Origin: Gracilibacillus halotolerans | Lineage (GTDB): Bacteria; Bacillota; Bacilli; Bacillales; Amphibacillaceae | Reading direction: 5' to 3' | Length of the DNA stretch: 64,000 nt | Assembly (NCBI RefSeq): GCF_014206945.1 | Contig: NZ_JACHON010000003.1 | Span: 124,001 to 188,000, forward strand | Shown: positions 54,736 to 64,000 of the stretch, piece by piece | Layout of the letters: each line of letters opens with the position of its first letter | Position numbering within the stretch: position 1 is the first letter of the stretch | Notes under the pieces: generated by a model | The model's database searches: none | Told to the model about the DNA's origin: nothing | The model's input: the letters and a program-made list of their open reading frames with translations, nothing else | Program-made: the position numbers and the translations under genes

Positions 54736-54949
54736 AAGATTACACATTAAAAGTAACATGCTTTGATAGGAGAGAATAGGGGAAAATTAGTCTATTTTTC
54801 ATGTAAATATTAGTGGTGGACTGAAATATATAGCGAAATATGTAAAAACAATATGCTTTTTAAATGAATGTTTACTACTTCCTTTTCAAAAAAATGTAGC
54901 GTATAATTGTGGCTAAAATATTATACAACTAAGAGTTAGGAGGCAAATA

Positions 54950-56101
54950 TTGGCACGTGAAAATTCAACGACACCGCTAAAATTGCTCTTATTTTTGTTC
55001 CATGGAGCTAATATGATTATCGTAAGTTTTTTGCCTCTTCATCTGCAACATAATGGCCTTTCGAACAGTGAAGTCGGTTTGGTAATGGCTATTGGTCCAT
55101 TTATCGCTATATTTTCCCAGCCGTTTTGGGGGTATTTGAGTGATAAATACCAAACGGTCAAGAAGATATTAGTGATTTGTTTAGTTGCTTTAATTATTAG
55201 TAGTTATTTTTTCTTATCGATGACATCCTTAACCTTCTTATTAATCACCGGTGGAGTCTTTTTCTTCTTTTCTTCACCAATTGGAGCGCTAGGAGACAGC
55301 TTATCACAACGCCGAGCAGAGCAATTAGGTATATCCTTTGGTTCCATTCGAACATGGGGATCCATTGGTTTTGCATTATCTTCTCTTACAGTGGGAGAAA
55401 TATTAACTCGGATTGGAATCGAATTTTTAATATGGCCTTATCTTATCCTTGCTAGTGGTGCACTTATTGCAAGTACTCGTTTAGTGGATGTAAAAGTGAA
55501 TGCGCCACCAATTCAGTTAAAAGATATTGGTAAACTATTACGTGTTAAGCCTTACGTTGTCTTTCTTATTTTAATCGTTTTCTTGACGATTTCCCATCGT
55601 GCAAATGATAGCTTTTTAGGGATTTATATTGCCGATTTAGGAGGCAGTGAAGCGATCATTGGTTACTCATGGTTTGCTGGTGTGGCAAGTGAAGCGATCG
55701 TTTTTGCAACAGCAGGCTGGTGGTTTCGTAAATATCATCCCTTAATCTTCATGGTTATTGCCGGGGGATTATACTCTCTGCGATGGTTCCTTTATTCTTT
55801 TCTAAATACTCCTGAATGGATAGTAGGCTTTCAATTTTTGCATGGGTTTTCATTTGGTATTTTTTATTTAACTGCTTTTCATTATGTGAGTAGGCTTATT
55901 CCGAAGGCGATGCAATCGACGGGACACCTAGTCTTTGTATCCGTATTTTTCGGGTTATCGGGTATAATTGGTTCTTTATTAGGAGGAATCGTTATAGATC
56001 ATGCTGGTGGAGAAACTCTTTATTTATATATGGGAGTTCTCACATTTGTTGGAACGTTACTTATTTTGCTTTATCATCTATTACCTTACTGGAAGAAGTA
56101 A
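54950..56101 (+). CDS. MFS transporter (MFS_1-like, YwbF/PPP-type)
   Basis: 383 residues, 12 hydrophobic helices; the block MIIVSFLPLHLQHNGLSNSE followed by PFWGYLSDKYQTVKKIL is typical of the MFS_1_like (major facilitator, 3-phenylpropionate/nucleoside-type) group, close to B. subtilis YwbF. Start is a TTG after GGAGGCAAATA. It is monocistronic, next to a FAH-family gene. Substrate unknown. Confidence 0.85.
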   Translation: MARENSTTPLKLLLFLFHGANMIIVSFLPLHLQHNGLSNSEVGLVMAIGPFIAIFSQPFWGYLSDKYQTVKKILVICLVALIISSYFFLSMTSLTFLLITGGVFFFFSSPIGALGDSLSQRRAEQLGISFGSIRTWGSIGFALSSLTVGEILTRIGIEFLIWPYLILASGALIASTRLVDVKVNAPPIQLKDIGKLLRVKPYVVFLILIVFLTISHRANDSFLGIYIADLGGSEAIIGYSWFAGVASEAIVFATAGWWFRKYHPLIFMVIAGGLYSLRWFLYSFLNTPEWIVGFQFLHGFSFGIFYLTAFHYVSRLIPKAMQSTGHLVFVSVFFGLSGIIGSLLGGIVIDHAGGETLYLYMGVLTFVGTLLILLYHLLPYWKK

Positions 56102-56169
56102 CGGTTTTCCATTTATGCGGAATTTTGAAGCGAATGGCTATCCTATAAACTATAAATGAGGTGTTGAAA

Positions 56170-57084
56170 ATGAAATTAGTTACGTATCAATTAACAACCC
56201 CGTTTGCTGAAAACCGAATTGGAGTTGTTAAGGGGGACAACATAATTGATTTGCACGAAGCACATTCTACATTGGTGAAGTTGGGTAAGTTATATCATCC
56301 ATTTCTTTTACCGTATTCCCCAATGGAGTTTTATACAAATTTTCAGCAACATGTAGCGATTGCGGAAGAAGTATTGGAACACGTTTCTGTTTTACCAAAC
56401 CCATTCCCTTACTCATTCTTATTAGATGAAGTTAGACTAGAAACGCCAGTTCCTAAACCTTCTAAAATCATTTGTATTGGCACGAATTATGCAGATCATG
56501 TGAAAGAAATGGGTAGTAAAATTCCAGACTATCCTGTCTTATTCTCCAAATTTACGAATGCTCTAATAGGTCCAGAAGATGCCATACATAAAAATGTGCA
56601 AACAGAGAAACTGGATTATGAAGTGGAATTAGCCGTTATTATTGGAAAAGAAGCAAAGAATATTAGCAAGGATCAAGCATTCGACTATATTGCAGGATAT
56701 ACCATAGCCAATGACACTTCTGCACGGGACTTGCAAAAACGAACACCTCAATGGCTACAAGGGAAAACGCAGGATCATTCTACCCCAATCGGTCCTTGGT
56801 TAATAACGAAAGATGATATAGAGGATCCGGGTAATCTTAACATTCAATCATATGTTAATGGGGAATTGCGTCAATCTTCTAATACCAAGCAATTGATATT
56901 TGATATTCCTCATCTCATTCATTTCATTTCTCATTTATTCACGCTAGAACCTGGCGACATCATTCTAACAGGTACTCCAGATGGCGTGGGAATGGCAAGA
57001 AATGAATTTCTGCAAGATGGTGATGAAGTGACACTAGAGATAGAAGGGATAGGAAAGATGACGAATAAAGTGCAAGAAGAATAA
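56170..57084 (+). CDS. Fumarylacetoacetate-hydrolase family protein (YisK-like)
   Basis: About 304 residues. The FAH core is clear: CIGTNYADHVKEMG, KPSKIICIG before it, PVLFSKFTNALIGPEDA, the metal-binding Glu pair in DYEVELAVIIGKEAK, and GDIILTGTPDGVGMARNE. B. subtilis YisK (about 301 residues) has the same order and acts on oxaloacetate; other members hydrolyse acylpyruvates. AATGAGGTG precedes the ATG at 56170; the upstream GTG is in frame. Exact substrate unknown. Confidence 0.86.
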   Translation: MKLVTYQLTTPFAENRIGVVKGDNIIDLHEAHSTLVKLGKLYHPFLLPYSPMEFYTNFQQHVAIAEEVLEHVSVLPNPFPYSFLLDEVRLETPVPKPSKIICIGTNYADHVKEMGSKIPDYPVLFSKFTNALIGPEDAIHKNVQTEKLDYEVELAVIIGKEAKNISKDQAFDYIAGYTIANDTSARDLQKRTPQWLQGKTQDHSTPIGPWLITKDDIEDPGNLNIQSYVNGELRQSSNTKQLIFDIPHLIHFISHLFTLEPGDIILTGTPDGVGMARNEFLQDGDEVTLEIEGIGKMTNKVQEE

Positions 57085-57091
57085 GTAAAAG

Positions 57092-57126
57092 AGACACTGC
57101 TCTATTTTATAAAGTAGTGTCTTGTT
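57092..57126 (+). terminator. Terminator after the FAH-family gene
   Basis: AGACACTGCT pairs with AGTAGTGTCT (one wobble) followed by TGTTTTAT. Confidence 0.75.
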
Positions 57127-57245
57127 TTATATCTATGAGAAGGCGATGTATAGAATAAATATACATAGAAAATCAGTGTACTGAAAAGATTATTCATTAA
57201 TATTTATGAAATTATCTATATTTTCAGTCTTTTTTCAGAATATTA

Positions 57246-57274
57246 TTGCATATAAATACATAATACAGTATAAT
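57246..57274 (+). promoter_or_regulatory. argC promoter with candidate ARG box
   Basis: A perfect TATAAT (57269-57274) has TTGCAT 17 bases upstream. TGCATATAAATACAT (57247-57261) overlaps the -35 box and is close to the ArgR/AhrC half-palindrome shape TGNATWWWWATNCA. A second palindrome TTCATTAATATTTATGAA lies further upstream, in reverse sense to the consensus. Confidence 0.45.
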
Positions 57275-57323
57275 TATAAATTAATTAAGACGTTATCGGT
57301 AAATTATTAAGGGGGATATTTAC

Positions 57324-58361
57324 GTGGATGTTGCAATTATTGGGGGAACTGGATATGGTGCTGCAGAGTTGATTCGTTTATTGCATCATCACCCGCAAGC
57401 TAATGTGAAGAAAATTATTTCGCAGTCTAATAGTGGTGTAAAGATGAGTGAGGTTTACCCACATTTAACAAATATCATGGAAATTGAAATGGAAGATTTT
57501 GATGCGGAAGCCTTGGCGAAGGAAGTGGATGTTGTCTTCTTTGCCACACCTTCTAATGTTAGTAAGCATCGAATTCCTGAATTACTAGATTTAGGTGTGA
57601 AGGTTATTGATCTATCAGGAGATTTCCGCTTAACCAATAGGGAACTGTATAAAGAATATTACGGAGAAGAGATGGCATCCGATAAATATGTGAATCAAGC
57701 TGTATACGGATTAAGTGAAATATATAGGGAAGAGATTCGAAAAGCAGCTCTAATAGCGAATCCGGGTTGCTATCCGACATCGGTGACATTAGGATTAATG
57801 CCTTTGATTGACCACCAATGGACAATAAATGAAACTCTAATTATTGATGCTAAAACGGGTGTATCAGGCGCAGGTAGAAGTTTATCATTAAACGTACATT
57901 ATTCTGAGATGAATGAAAATATGAAAGCGTATGGCGTAGGTAAACATAAGCATATCCCAGAGATAGAACAAATTCTAACAGACCGTTTCAGTGAAGAGGT
58001 TCAAGTCGTATTCACTCCTCATATTGTCCCAATGACAAGGGGAATTTTAAGTACGATGTATGTTGATTTAAAAGATTCCAAGAATACTGCTGAAGTTATT
58101 GACTTGTATGAGCAGTATTATAAAAACGATCCGTTTGTTCGAATACGAAAAGAAGGTGTAATGCCTGCTACAAAAGAAGTATATGGAAGCAACTATTGTG
58201 ATATCGGATTATATATGGATGAACGAACAAATAAGTTAATTGTTGTTTCTGTCATTGACAATCTAGTAAAAGGAGCAGCTGGTCAGGCAGTACAAAATAT
58301 GAATATCATGTTCGGTTTAGATGATATGGCAGGCCTGGAGCTGCTTCCTACTTACCCATAA
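57324..58361 (+). CDS. argC: N-acetyl-gamma-glutamyl-phosphate reductase
   Basis: Third step of arginine synthesis: NADPH-dependent reduction to the semialdehyde. 345 residues, the usual size; glycine loop IIGGTGYGAAELIRLL, catalytic Cys in IANPGCYPTSV, and the HKHIPEI block. GTG start after GGGGGAT. First gene of argCJBD; carAB and argF are not in the window. Confidence 0.96.
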   Translation: MDVAIIGGTGYGAAELIRLLHHHPQANVKKIISQSNSGVKMSEVYPHLTNIMEIEMEDFDAEALAKEVDVVFFATPSNVSKHRIPELLDLGVKVIDLSGDFRLTNRELYKEYYGEEMASDKYVNQAVYGLSEIYREEIRKAALIANPGCYPTSVTLGLMPLIDHQWTINETLIIDAKTGVSGAGRSLSLNVHYSEMNENMKAYGVGKHKHIPEIEQILTDRFSEEVQVVFTPHIVPMTRGILSTMYVDLKDSKNTAEVIDLYEQYYKNDPFVRIRKEGVMPATKEVYGSNYCDIGLYMDERTNKLIVVSVIDNLVKGAAGQAVQNMNIMFGLDDMAGLELLPTYP

Positions 58362-58374
58362 GGAGTGAAGGAAA

Positions 58375-59607
58375 TTGAAGACGAAAGAAGTGACACCTCA
58401 TACATTGGAGATAGTACAAGGGGGAAGCATTACCTCTCCTAAAGGATATAAAGCTGGTGGTTTGCATTGTGGTATCCGTAAAAAGAAACTAGATTTTGGA
58501 TGGTTCGTTTCGGAAGTACCTGCAAGTGCTGCAGGAGTATATACTACAAATAGCTTCCAAGCAGCACCACTTAAAGTGACACAAGAAAGTGTTGCGAAGG
58601 AAAATAAATTACAAGCTGTCGTTTGTAATTCAGGAATAGCGAATGCATGTACAGGGGAGCAAGGCCTGCAAGATGCTTATGATATGCGAAAATTATTTGC
58701 AGAAGTGCTAGGGGTGGAAGAGCATTTAGCTGCTGTTGCTTCAACAGGTCTCATAGGAGAACTACTTCCTATGGAGAAAATACACGGAGCGATGGCAGAA
58801 ATAAATGACGAAAAACATGGCGGTTCAGAAAAATTCGAATCAGCGATTCTTACAACAGATACAAAGGAAAAGGGTATTGCGATACAGCTAAAAATAGATG
58901 GCAAAACCGTCACAATAGGTGGAGCGGCAAAAGGATCTGGGATGATAAATCCTAACATGGCGACGATGCTAAGTTTTATCACGACAGATGCAAATATACC
59001 TTCTGAGCATTTATCACAGGCATTGAAGGATATTACCAATCAATCATTTAATATGATAACGGTTGATGGTGACACAAGTACAAATGATATGGTGCTAGTA
59101 TTAGCGAATGGTTTAGCAGAAAACGAAGCTCTTAGCCCTGAACACAAAGAGTGGGACCAATTTTATCAAGGCTTACGTTACGTTTGTGAGCATTTAGCAA
59201 AGGAAATTGCACGTGATGGAGAAGGTGCTACGAAGCTTGTGGAGGTTACGGTAGAAGGAGCTACTACGGATCAATCGGCACAAAAAATTGCTAAATCCAT
59301 TATCTCCTCTAATTTAGTTAAAACGGCGATTCACGGTGCAGATGCTAACTGGGGTCGGATCATAACAGCTATTGGCTACAGTGGAGAACCTATCAATCCC
59401 GATAAGGTTAGTATTTATTTAGGCGAAATTAAAGTAGTAGAAGAGGGTGTTCCACATCCTTTTAATGAAGAACAGGCAAAGGACTATTTACTCCAAGAAA
59501 ATGTAGCGATACACGCACAATTAGGAGATGGCAATGGTAAAGGAATCGCATGGGGTTGCGATTTATCCTATGAGTATGTACGAATAAATGCTTCATATCG
59601 CACCTAA
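58375..59607 (+). CDS. argJ: Bifunctional ornithine acetyltransferase / N-acetylglutamate synthase
   Basis: 410 residues, acetyl-recycling enzyme of the arginine pathway. Self-cleavage site at the conserved Thr of GMINPNMATMLSF, where the proenzyme splits into two chains; other signatures are CNSGIANACTG and HGADANWGRI. TTG start 13 bases after argC with AAGGAGTGAAGG, so it is in the same transcript. Confidence 0.96.
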   Translation: MKTKEVTPHTLEIVQGGSITSPKGYKAGGLHCGIRKKKLDFGWFVSEVPASAAGVYTTNSFQAAPLKVTQESVAKENKLQAVVCNSGIANACTGEQGLQDAYDMRKLFAEVLGVEEHLAAVASTGLIGELLPMEKIHGAMAEINDEKHGGSEKFESAILTTDTKEKGIAIQLKIDGKTVTIGGAAKGSGMINPNMATMLSFITTDANIPSEHLSQALKDITNQSFNMITVDGDTSTNDMVLVLANGLAENEALSPEHKEWDQFYQGLRYVCEHLAKEIARDGEGATKLVEVTVEGATTDQSAQKIAKSIISSNLVKTAIHGADANWGRIITAIGYSGEPINPDKVSIYLGEIKVVEEGVPHPFNEEQAKDYLLQENVAIHAQLGDGNGKGIAWGCDLSYEYVRINASYRT

Positions 59608-59621
59608 GGAGGACGATTTGG

Positions 59622-60434
59622 ATGAATTATGTCATTATTAAGTGTGGCGGCAGTGTCTTTGAACGGCTGCCTTCTTCTTTTTATCAAAATATAGCGGAAA
59701 TCCATAAACAAGGAAAATGGCAACCGGTTATCGTACATGGTGGTGGACCGTTGATTTCTAAGTTATTGGATCAAACAGGTGTAAAAACTACCTTTGTGGA
59801 TGGATTAAGAGTAACAACAAATGAAGTTTTAGATGTCGTAGAAATGGCGCTTAGTGGAGCGATTAATAAGCAAATCGTTCGTAAGCTTACCGAAACGGGT
59901 GTGAAAGCTGTTGGTCTTAGTGGTGTAGATGGAAAATTACTTCAAGCAAAGCCAATTGCACAAGCGGATAAATTAGGGTTTGTTGGGGAAGCGGCTAATG
60001 TAAATACAGAATTGATAAAAACGGTAGTTAATGAAGGATTGATTCCTGTCATCTCCCCTGTTGGTGTAGATGATGAGGGACAACGTTATAATATAAACGC
60101 AGATATGGCAGCTTCTGCGGTAGCTCAGGCGCTACACGCGAAACTCTGTTTTGTAAGTGATATTCCAGGCATATATGAAGAAATAAATGGTGAGAAACAC
60201 GTTTTTCATCATCTAAATGAACATTCCATTAAGCAATTAATTGAAAAGAAAATTATTACAGATGGTATGATTCCAAAAGTGAATTCTGCTTTAGAAGCGC
60301 TTTATAAGAATGTTTCTGAAGTATCGATTGTGGACGGGATGCAAGAAAATGGACTTCTTCAATTTATGGAGGGTAAGTCGATTGGAACGAGAATTTCTCT
60401 TGAGAAGGAGGTAAGTAAAGTTGGCTCAAACTAA
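59622..60434 (+). CDS. argB: N-acetylglutamate kinase
   Basis: Second step of arginine synthesis. 270 residues with IIKCGGSVFER at the start, VIVHGGGPLISKLL, VGLSGVDGKLLQAKP and IPVISPVGVDDEGQ. TAAGGAGGACG precedes the ATG, about 14 bases after argJ. Its end overlaps the start of argD by 14 bases. Confidence 0.96.
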   Translation: MNYVIIKCGGSVFERLPSSFYQNIAEIHKQGKWQPVIVHGGGPLISKLLDQTGVKTTFVDGLRVTTNEVLDVVEMALSGAINKQIVRKLTETGVKAVGLSGVDGKLLQAKPIAQADKLGFVGEAANVNTELIKTVVNEGLIPVISPVGVDDEGQRYNINADMAASAVAQALHAKLCFVSDIPGIYEEINGEKHVFHHLNEHSIKQLIEKKIITDGMIPKVNSALEALYKNVSEVSIVDGMQENGLLQFMEGKSIGTRISLEKEVSKVGSN

Positions 60435-61599
60435 AGAAGATATCCAAGCTGTTATGCCTACATATGGACGTTTTCCTATTAATGTAGTGAAGGGGAAAGG
60501 TAGCTATGTTTGGGATGACAAAGGAAATAAGTATTTAGATTATTGCGCTGGTATTGCTACCTGTAATCTAGGACATGTACCAGATGTGGTCGAGAAGGCT
60601 TTACAACAACAATTAGGTGAATTATGGCATTGCTCGAATCTTTACCATATTCCGAAACAAGAAGAATTAGCAGAATTAATTACAAAATATAGCTGTACAG
60701 ATTCCGTTTTCTACTGCAATAGTGGTGCAGAGGCGAATGAAGCAGCGATTAAAATAGCAAAGAAGTATGGTCATGATGTGTTGAACCAAGAACAACCACT
60801 TATTATTACGTTTCAAAGCTCGTTCCATGGACGTACGATGGCAACTTTATCAGCAACTGGACAGGAAAAAATACAACAAGGCTTCACTCCATTAGTACCA
60901 GGCTTTGAATATGCGCCTTTCAATGAAGATGCCTCATTGCAACTTATACAAGAGAAAAAGCCGGCAGCAGTCATGCTAGAGCTTGTTCAAGGAGAGGGAG
61001 GGGTCATTCCTGCATATAAGGAGTGGGTTCAAAAACTAAATACTCTATGTAAAGAGCAAGGAACATTACTTATGGTTGATGAGATTCAAACGGGTATTGG
61101 TCGAACAGGTACTTTATTCGCGTATGAGCAATACAATATAGAACCAGACGTCATCACGTTAGCAAAGGGTTTAGGTTCAGGGTTTCCTATCGGAGCAATG
61201 GCTGCAAAGGAGCATGTTGCTAAAGTATTTACACCTGGTAGTCATGGTAGTACATTTGGTGGAAACCCACTTGCTGTAACTGCTGCACACGCCACATTGA
61301 AGCACATTGTTGAATCGGATGTACTAGACAATGCGCATAAAGTATCTAAGTATCTATGGCAGGAGTTAGAGCAATTAGTACAGAAAAAGAAGTCTATCAA
61401 AGCAATACGTGGTAAAGGGATGCTGATAGGCATGGAAGTAGCATCGGATGCGATTAATTATGTGAATAAAGCTAGAGAAAATCACCAATTACTCATTTTA
61501 GTTGCGGGGCCAAAAGTAGTTCGGATTTTGCCCCCATTGACTACTTCAAAGGAAGAAGCAGTACAATTTATACAAATAATAGAGCAACTATTTGAGTAA
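60421..61599 (+). CDS. argD: Acetylornithine aminotransferase
   Basis: PLP-dependent class III aminotransferase of arginine synthesis (also able to act on succinyldiaminopimelate). 392 residues with YCNSGAEANEAAIKIAKK, the Asp of LMVDEIQTGIGRTG and the Schiff-base lysine in VITLAKGLGSGFPIGAM. TTG start after AGAAGGAGG; overlap with argB suggests coupled translation. Confidence 0.95.
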   Translation: MAQTKEDIQAVMPTYGRFPINVVKGKGSYVWDDKGNKYLDYCAGIATCNLGHVPDVVEKALQQQLGELWHCSNLYHIPKQEELAELITKYSCTDSVFYCNSGAEANEAAIKIAKKYGHDVLNQEQPLIITFQSSFHGRTMATLSATGQEKIQQGFTPLVPGFEYAPFNEDASLQLIQEKKPAAVMLELVQGEGGVIPAYKEWVQKLNTLCKEQGTLLMVDEIQTGIGRTGTLFAYEQYNIEPDVITLAKGLGSGFPIGAMAAKEHVAKVFTPGSHGSTFGGNPLAVTAAHATLKHIVESDVLDNAHKVSKYLWQELEQLVQKKKSIKAIRGKGMLIGMEVASDAINYVNKARENHQLLILVAGPKVVRILPPLTTSKEEAVQFIQIIEQLFE

Positions 61600-61664
61600 C
61601 TACTTGACCATCTTTCATAACGTGTTAAAGTATAAAGGATAAATCAATTAAAGAGGGATCAAGG

Positions 61665-62567
61665 ATGAGAACATACACTAAGGAAAAACTAGAACTATTT
61701 AAAAAGGTAAATAAAAATCGTGCTAGGCTACTAATTAACTGTGCGGATCAGCCGGGGATTGTTGCGGCTGTTTCTAAGTTTCTATTTGAGCATGACGCAA
61801 ATATATTAGAATCTAGCCAATATTCTACCAATCCACAAGCATCTGGTGAATTCTTTATGAGAATTGAGTTTGAAATAGAGAATCTTCAAGAGAATATTAA
61901 GAAATTGGAAGAGGATTTCAAAGAAATAGAGAATAAGTTCCAGATGGAAGCAACGTTCAAATATGTGGATAACGTGAAGAAAATGGCTATCTTTGTTTCT
62001 AAAGAGCCTCATTGCCTCTTAGAATTGCTATGGGAGTGGCAGAGTGGCGATTTAATGGCAGATATTAAACTAGTAGTCAGCAATCACGAAGTCGCTCGCG
62101 AGCTCGTGGAGCCTTTAGGAATACCGTTCCATTATATACCTGCCAATAAGGATATAAGGAAACAAGTTGAAGAACAGCAAATTAAATTGCTAAAAGAGCA
62201 TGAGATTGATTTAATTGTGTTAGCTCGTTATATGCAAATTCTTACACCAGAATTTGTAGAAGAGTTCAAAAACCAAATCATTAATATTCATCATTCGTTC
62301 TTGCCTGCTTTTATTGGTGCGAGACCATATGAAAGAGCATACGAGCGTGGCGTGAAATTAATTGGAGCTACCTCTCATTATGTAACGAATGCTTTAGATG
62401 AGGGACCGATTATCGAACAGGACATTAGTAGAGTCGACCATCGTGACAATGCAGAGGCAATGAAAAAGATTGGTCAAACAGTAGAACGTAGCGTATTGGC
62501 CCGCGCGGTGAAATGGCATCTAGAGGACCGAATTATTGTTTATGGTAATAAAACCATTGTATTTTAA
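61665..62567 (+). CDS. purU: Formyltetrahydrofolate deformylase
   Basis: Hydrolyses 10-formyl-THF to formate and THF, balancing one-carbon pools. 300 residues: an N-terminal ACT domain (about 20-95, LLINCADQPGIVAAVSKFLF) and a C-terminal formyltransferase domain with the catalytic Asn/His/Asp set (INIHHSFLPAFIGARPYE, LIGATSHYVTNALDEGPIIEQ). AGAGGGA precedes the ATG. It is separate from the arg operon (a gap of 65 bases with a TTGACC promoter-like box). Confidence 0.95.
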   Translation: MRTYTKEKLELFKKVNKNRARLLINCADQPGIVAAVSKFLFEHDANILESSQYSTNPQASGEFFMRIEFEIENLQENIKKLEEDFKEIENKFQMEATFKYVDNVKKMAIFVSKEPHCLLELLWEWQSGDLMADIKLVVSNHEVARELVEPLGIPFHYIPANKDIRKQVEEQQIKLLKEHEIDLIVLARYMQILTPEFVEEFKNQIINIHHSFLPAFIGARPYERAYERGVKLIGATSHYVTNALDEGPIIEQDISRVDHRDNAEAMKKIGQTVERSVLARAVKWHLEDRIIVYGNKTIVF

Positions 62568-62756
62568 TAGCTAGTGGAGAGGGGAAGAGATCGACTTAAA
62601 CGTCATCGCTTCTCCTTTTTGACGTGTTAAAAGGCTAAATCGTTAGAAGATTTTTGGTTAGTGTTTTCTTCATATGGTTTAACGTTTTGAAAATATTAAG
62701 TATATGAAAATAAAAGGATACAGTAGCAAATAACCACTATACCCTTTCCGAGTACA

Positions 62757-63497
62757 CTACGTATTTAATTTGAAATGCACATCCTCATGTCGATATATTT
62801 CTTCAAAATCATCATTATCCTTTAAATTCGTAAATAAATCCTCCGGGGAAAACAGTAGAAAATCATTTTTAAAGCTATAATCAGCACCGTGATGATAAGC
62901 AAGCCATACAAGTTTAGAGCAATAAACATATTCCCAAGGATCATCTAATGATTGGGAAAGTTTAAAGGAAAAAATAGGTTTATTTTCTCCATTCTGTTTA
63001 TTTTTTTCATACTGTTCATAATACTGGAGTGCATACTGCGCAGCTCGCTCTCCTAAATCTCTATTCACAGGTCGATAATGCGCATAAAGCGGATGATGAC
63101 GAATAAACTTTTCGATAGGCGCTTTTATAATAGAGATATCGCCTCCGGGGGATTCTACCATTTCGTGGTTATTAACGACAATAGCAGAATGCCCCATATA
63201 TCCAGAATACTTTGTGTTAAGGTTGTCGCTAGCGACTAATATGTCACCTGGCTGAAAATCTGTGTCTCTAACTTTCGTACTTTTCCAACGATAATCTTTC
63301 CGAACAATCCATTGGTCAGAATTTACTTCAATAAACAAGTGGTTACTATCTTTTTCTTCATCCAAAGGAATAACATTACAATAACTATCTGTAAATAGAT
63401 CTACTTTTTTATTATTGAGTAATACTCTAAGCTCGTTTTGGGGTAAGGCAGGGTATACATAAATATAATGAACGTCTTTCCATACATGTAATTGCAT
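62757..63497 (-). CDS. YiiX/NlpC-like permuted papain-fold peptidase
   Basis: About 246 residues. The YiiX pattern is visible: FQPGDILVASDNLNTKYSG, then the catalytic His of MGHSAIVVNNHEMV, and the Cys of EYVYCSKLVWLAYHHG near residue 200; other conserved positions are YRPVNRD. The fold is a permuted NlpC/P60 cysteine peptidase, often lipid- or peptide-active. AGGTGACTTTT gives the ATG at 63497; a longer frame has no ribosome site. No export signal is evident. Substrate unknown. Confidence 0.78.
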   Translation of the reverse strand: MQLHVWKDVHYIYVYPALPQNELRVLLNNKKVDLFTDSYCNVIPLDEEKDSNHLFIEVNSDQWIVRKDYRWKSTKVRDTDFQPGDILVASDNLNTKYSGYMGHSAIVVNNHEMVESPGGDISIIKAPIEKFIRHHPLYAHYRPVNRDLGERAAQYALQYYEQYEKNKQNGENKPIFSFKLSQSLDDPWEYVYCSKLVWLAYHHGADYSFKNDFLLFSPEDLFTNLKDNDDFEEIYRHEDVHFKLNT

Positions 63498-63601
63498 AAA
63501 AGTCACCTCATCGTATCCTATGCAAAGAGAGTTGTGATGGTACATTCGTACAATAAGGAGATATATTTTAAAAAAATGTATGAAAATAACTGTTCTTTAT
63601 T

Positions 63602-63660
63602 GAATGTACGTACGAATTGTTATAAAATAAAAATTAACCACTTTACACATACGTACAGGA
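63602..63660 (+). promoter_or_regulatory. araD promoter region with two AraR-like operators
   Basis: Operator 1 (63602-63617) contains GTACGTAC with flanks agreeing with ATTTGTACGTACAAAT at 12 of 16 positions and overlaps a TTGAAT -35 box (-10 TAAAAT, 17-base spacer). Operator 2 (63645-63660) has ATACGTAC and matches at 9 positions. Their centres are 43 bases apart, about four helical turns, close to the spacing of the paired AraR sites at the B. subtilis araABD promoter. Confidence 0.6.
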
Positions 63661-63691
63661 TATCAACATATAAAGAAAGGAAGGTGTTATT

Positions 63692-64000
63692 GTGTTAGAA
63701 TCTTTAAAAGAACAAGTACTAGAAGCTAATTTGGCACTGCCTAAATATGGGCTGGTAACTTTCACATGGGGTAATGTAAGCGGATACGACAAAGAATCTG
63801 GATTAATGGTAATTAAACCAAGTGGTGTACCCTATGAAGAATTAAAAGTAAGTGATTTAGTTGTGTTAGATTTAGATGGAAATATTGTTGAGGGTGACTT
63901 AAAACCATCTTCTGATACTCCTACACACCGATATTTATACCGTAATTTTGAGGGGATTGGCGGAATTGTACATACCCATTCTCCATGGGCGACTAGCTGG
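63692..64000 (+). CDS. araD: L-ribulose-5-phosphate 4-epimerase (partial, runs off the window)
   Basis: The first 103 codons match Ara[41 protein letters not shown], and zinc histidines in [17 protein letters not shown] start after AAAGGAAGG. It would convert L-ribulose-5-phosphate to xylulose-5-phosphate for the pentose pathway. AraR-like operators lie upstream; other ara genes are likely just past the window end. Confidence 0.93.
   Translation, partial: MLESLKEQVLEANLALPKYGLVTFTWGNVSGYDKESGLMVIKPSGVPYEELKVSDLVVLDLDGNIVEGDLKPSSDTPTHRYLYRNFEGIGGIVHTHSPWATSW

Overview
The window is AT-rich Gram-positive chromosome, most like a spore-forming, plant-polysaccharide-degrading member of the Bacillaceae (the Gracilibacillus / Virgibacillus / Halolactibacillus neighbourhood is my best guess, from gene content only). 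Evidence: strong AGGAGG ribosome sites with frequent GTG/TTG starts, an H-type small acid-soluble spore protein, a PaiA homologue, AlaR-AlaT, TreP-TreA-TreR, argCJBD, a Bacillus-type preQ1-I riboswitch, and operators matching B. subtilis CcpA, TreR and AraR. I saw no rRNA, tRNA, CRISPR array, prophage or intact insertion sequence.

Layout. 0-4.6 kb: a very large cell-wall xylanase (deacetylase, two CBM22-like modules, GH10, CBM9-like module, LPDTA anchor). 4.6-12 kb: CofE-like ligase divergent from a LysR regulator, amidase, YjiH-type membrane protein, aminotransferase, and a stand-alone SAICAR-synthetase-like gene. 12-18.7 kb: tiny membrane protein, preQ1 riboswitch with queF and a queuosine-precursor transporter, DUF4317 protein, nadC-nadA without nadB, a STAS protein, and a stress-type SDR. 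18.7-24.3 kb: secreted rhamnogalacturonan lyase, small zinc-ribbon protein, SspH-like protein, another SDR, and rhamnose mutarotase. 24.3-30 kb: phospholipase-D-like protein, EcsC cluster with two microproteins, an IS200/IS605 relic between inverted repeats, MFS pump and HAD phosphatase. 30-37.3 kb: serC behind a ZTP riboswitch, membrane protein, diguanylate cyclase, GntR remnant, TetR regulator and gdhA. 37.3-44 kb: repeats, UMF1-type transporter and the trehalose operon. 44-54.7 kb: DUF2268 protease, alaR-alaT, GH43 arabinofuranosidase, paiA, YneR, MATE pump, CAP lipoprotein and a wall-anchored GH5 cellulase. 55-64 kb: MFS transporter, FAH-family enzyme, argCJBD, purU, YiiX-like protein and the start of araD.

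How it fits together. Four widely spaced genes attack plant cell walls: xylanase (xylan), PL11 lyase (pectin RG-I), GH43 (arabinan or arabinoxylan) and GH5 (beta-glucan or cellulose). Two of these enzymes carry the unusual LPDTA sorting signal. CRE-like sites precede the three secreted enzymes and rhaM, and AraR-like sites precede GH43 and araD, so these scattered genes look like parts of common regulons. The other theme is RNA control of one-carbon, purine and queuosine metabolism (ZTP riboswitch on serC, preQ1 riboswitch on queF).

The most unusual items are the deacetylase-xylanase fusion with LPDTA, the ZTP-serC pairing, the divergent PurC-like and CofE-like genes, and the repeat families with ACAGGAYGT-loop hairpins. 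I did not find a clearly new defence or mobile system.
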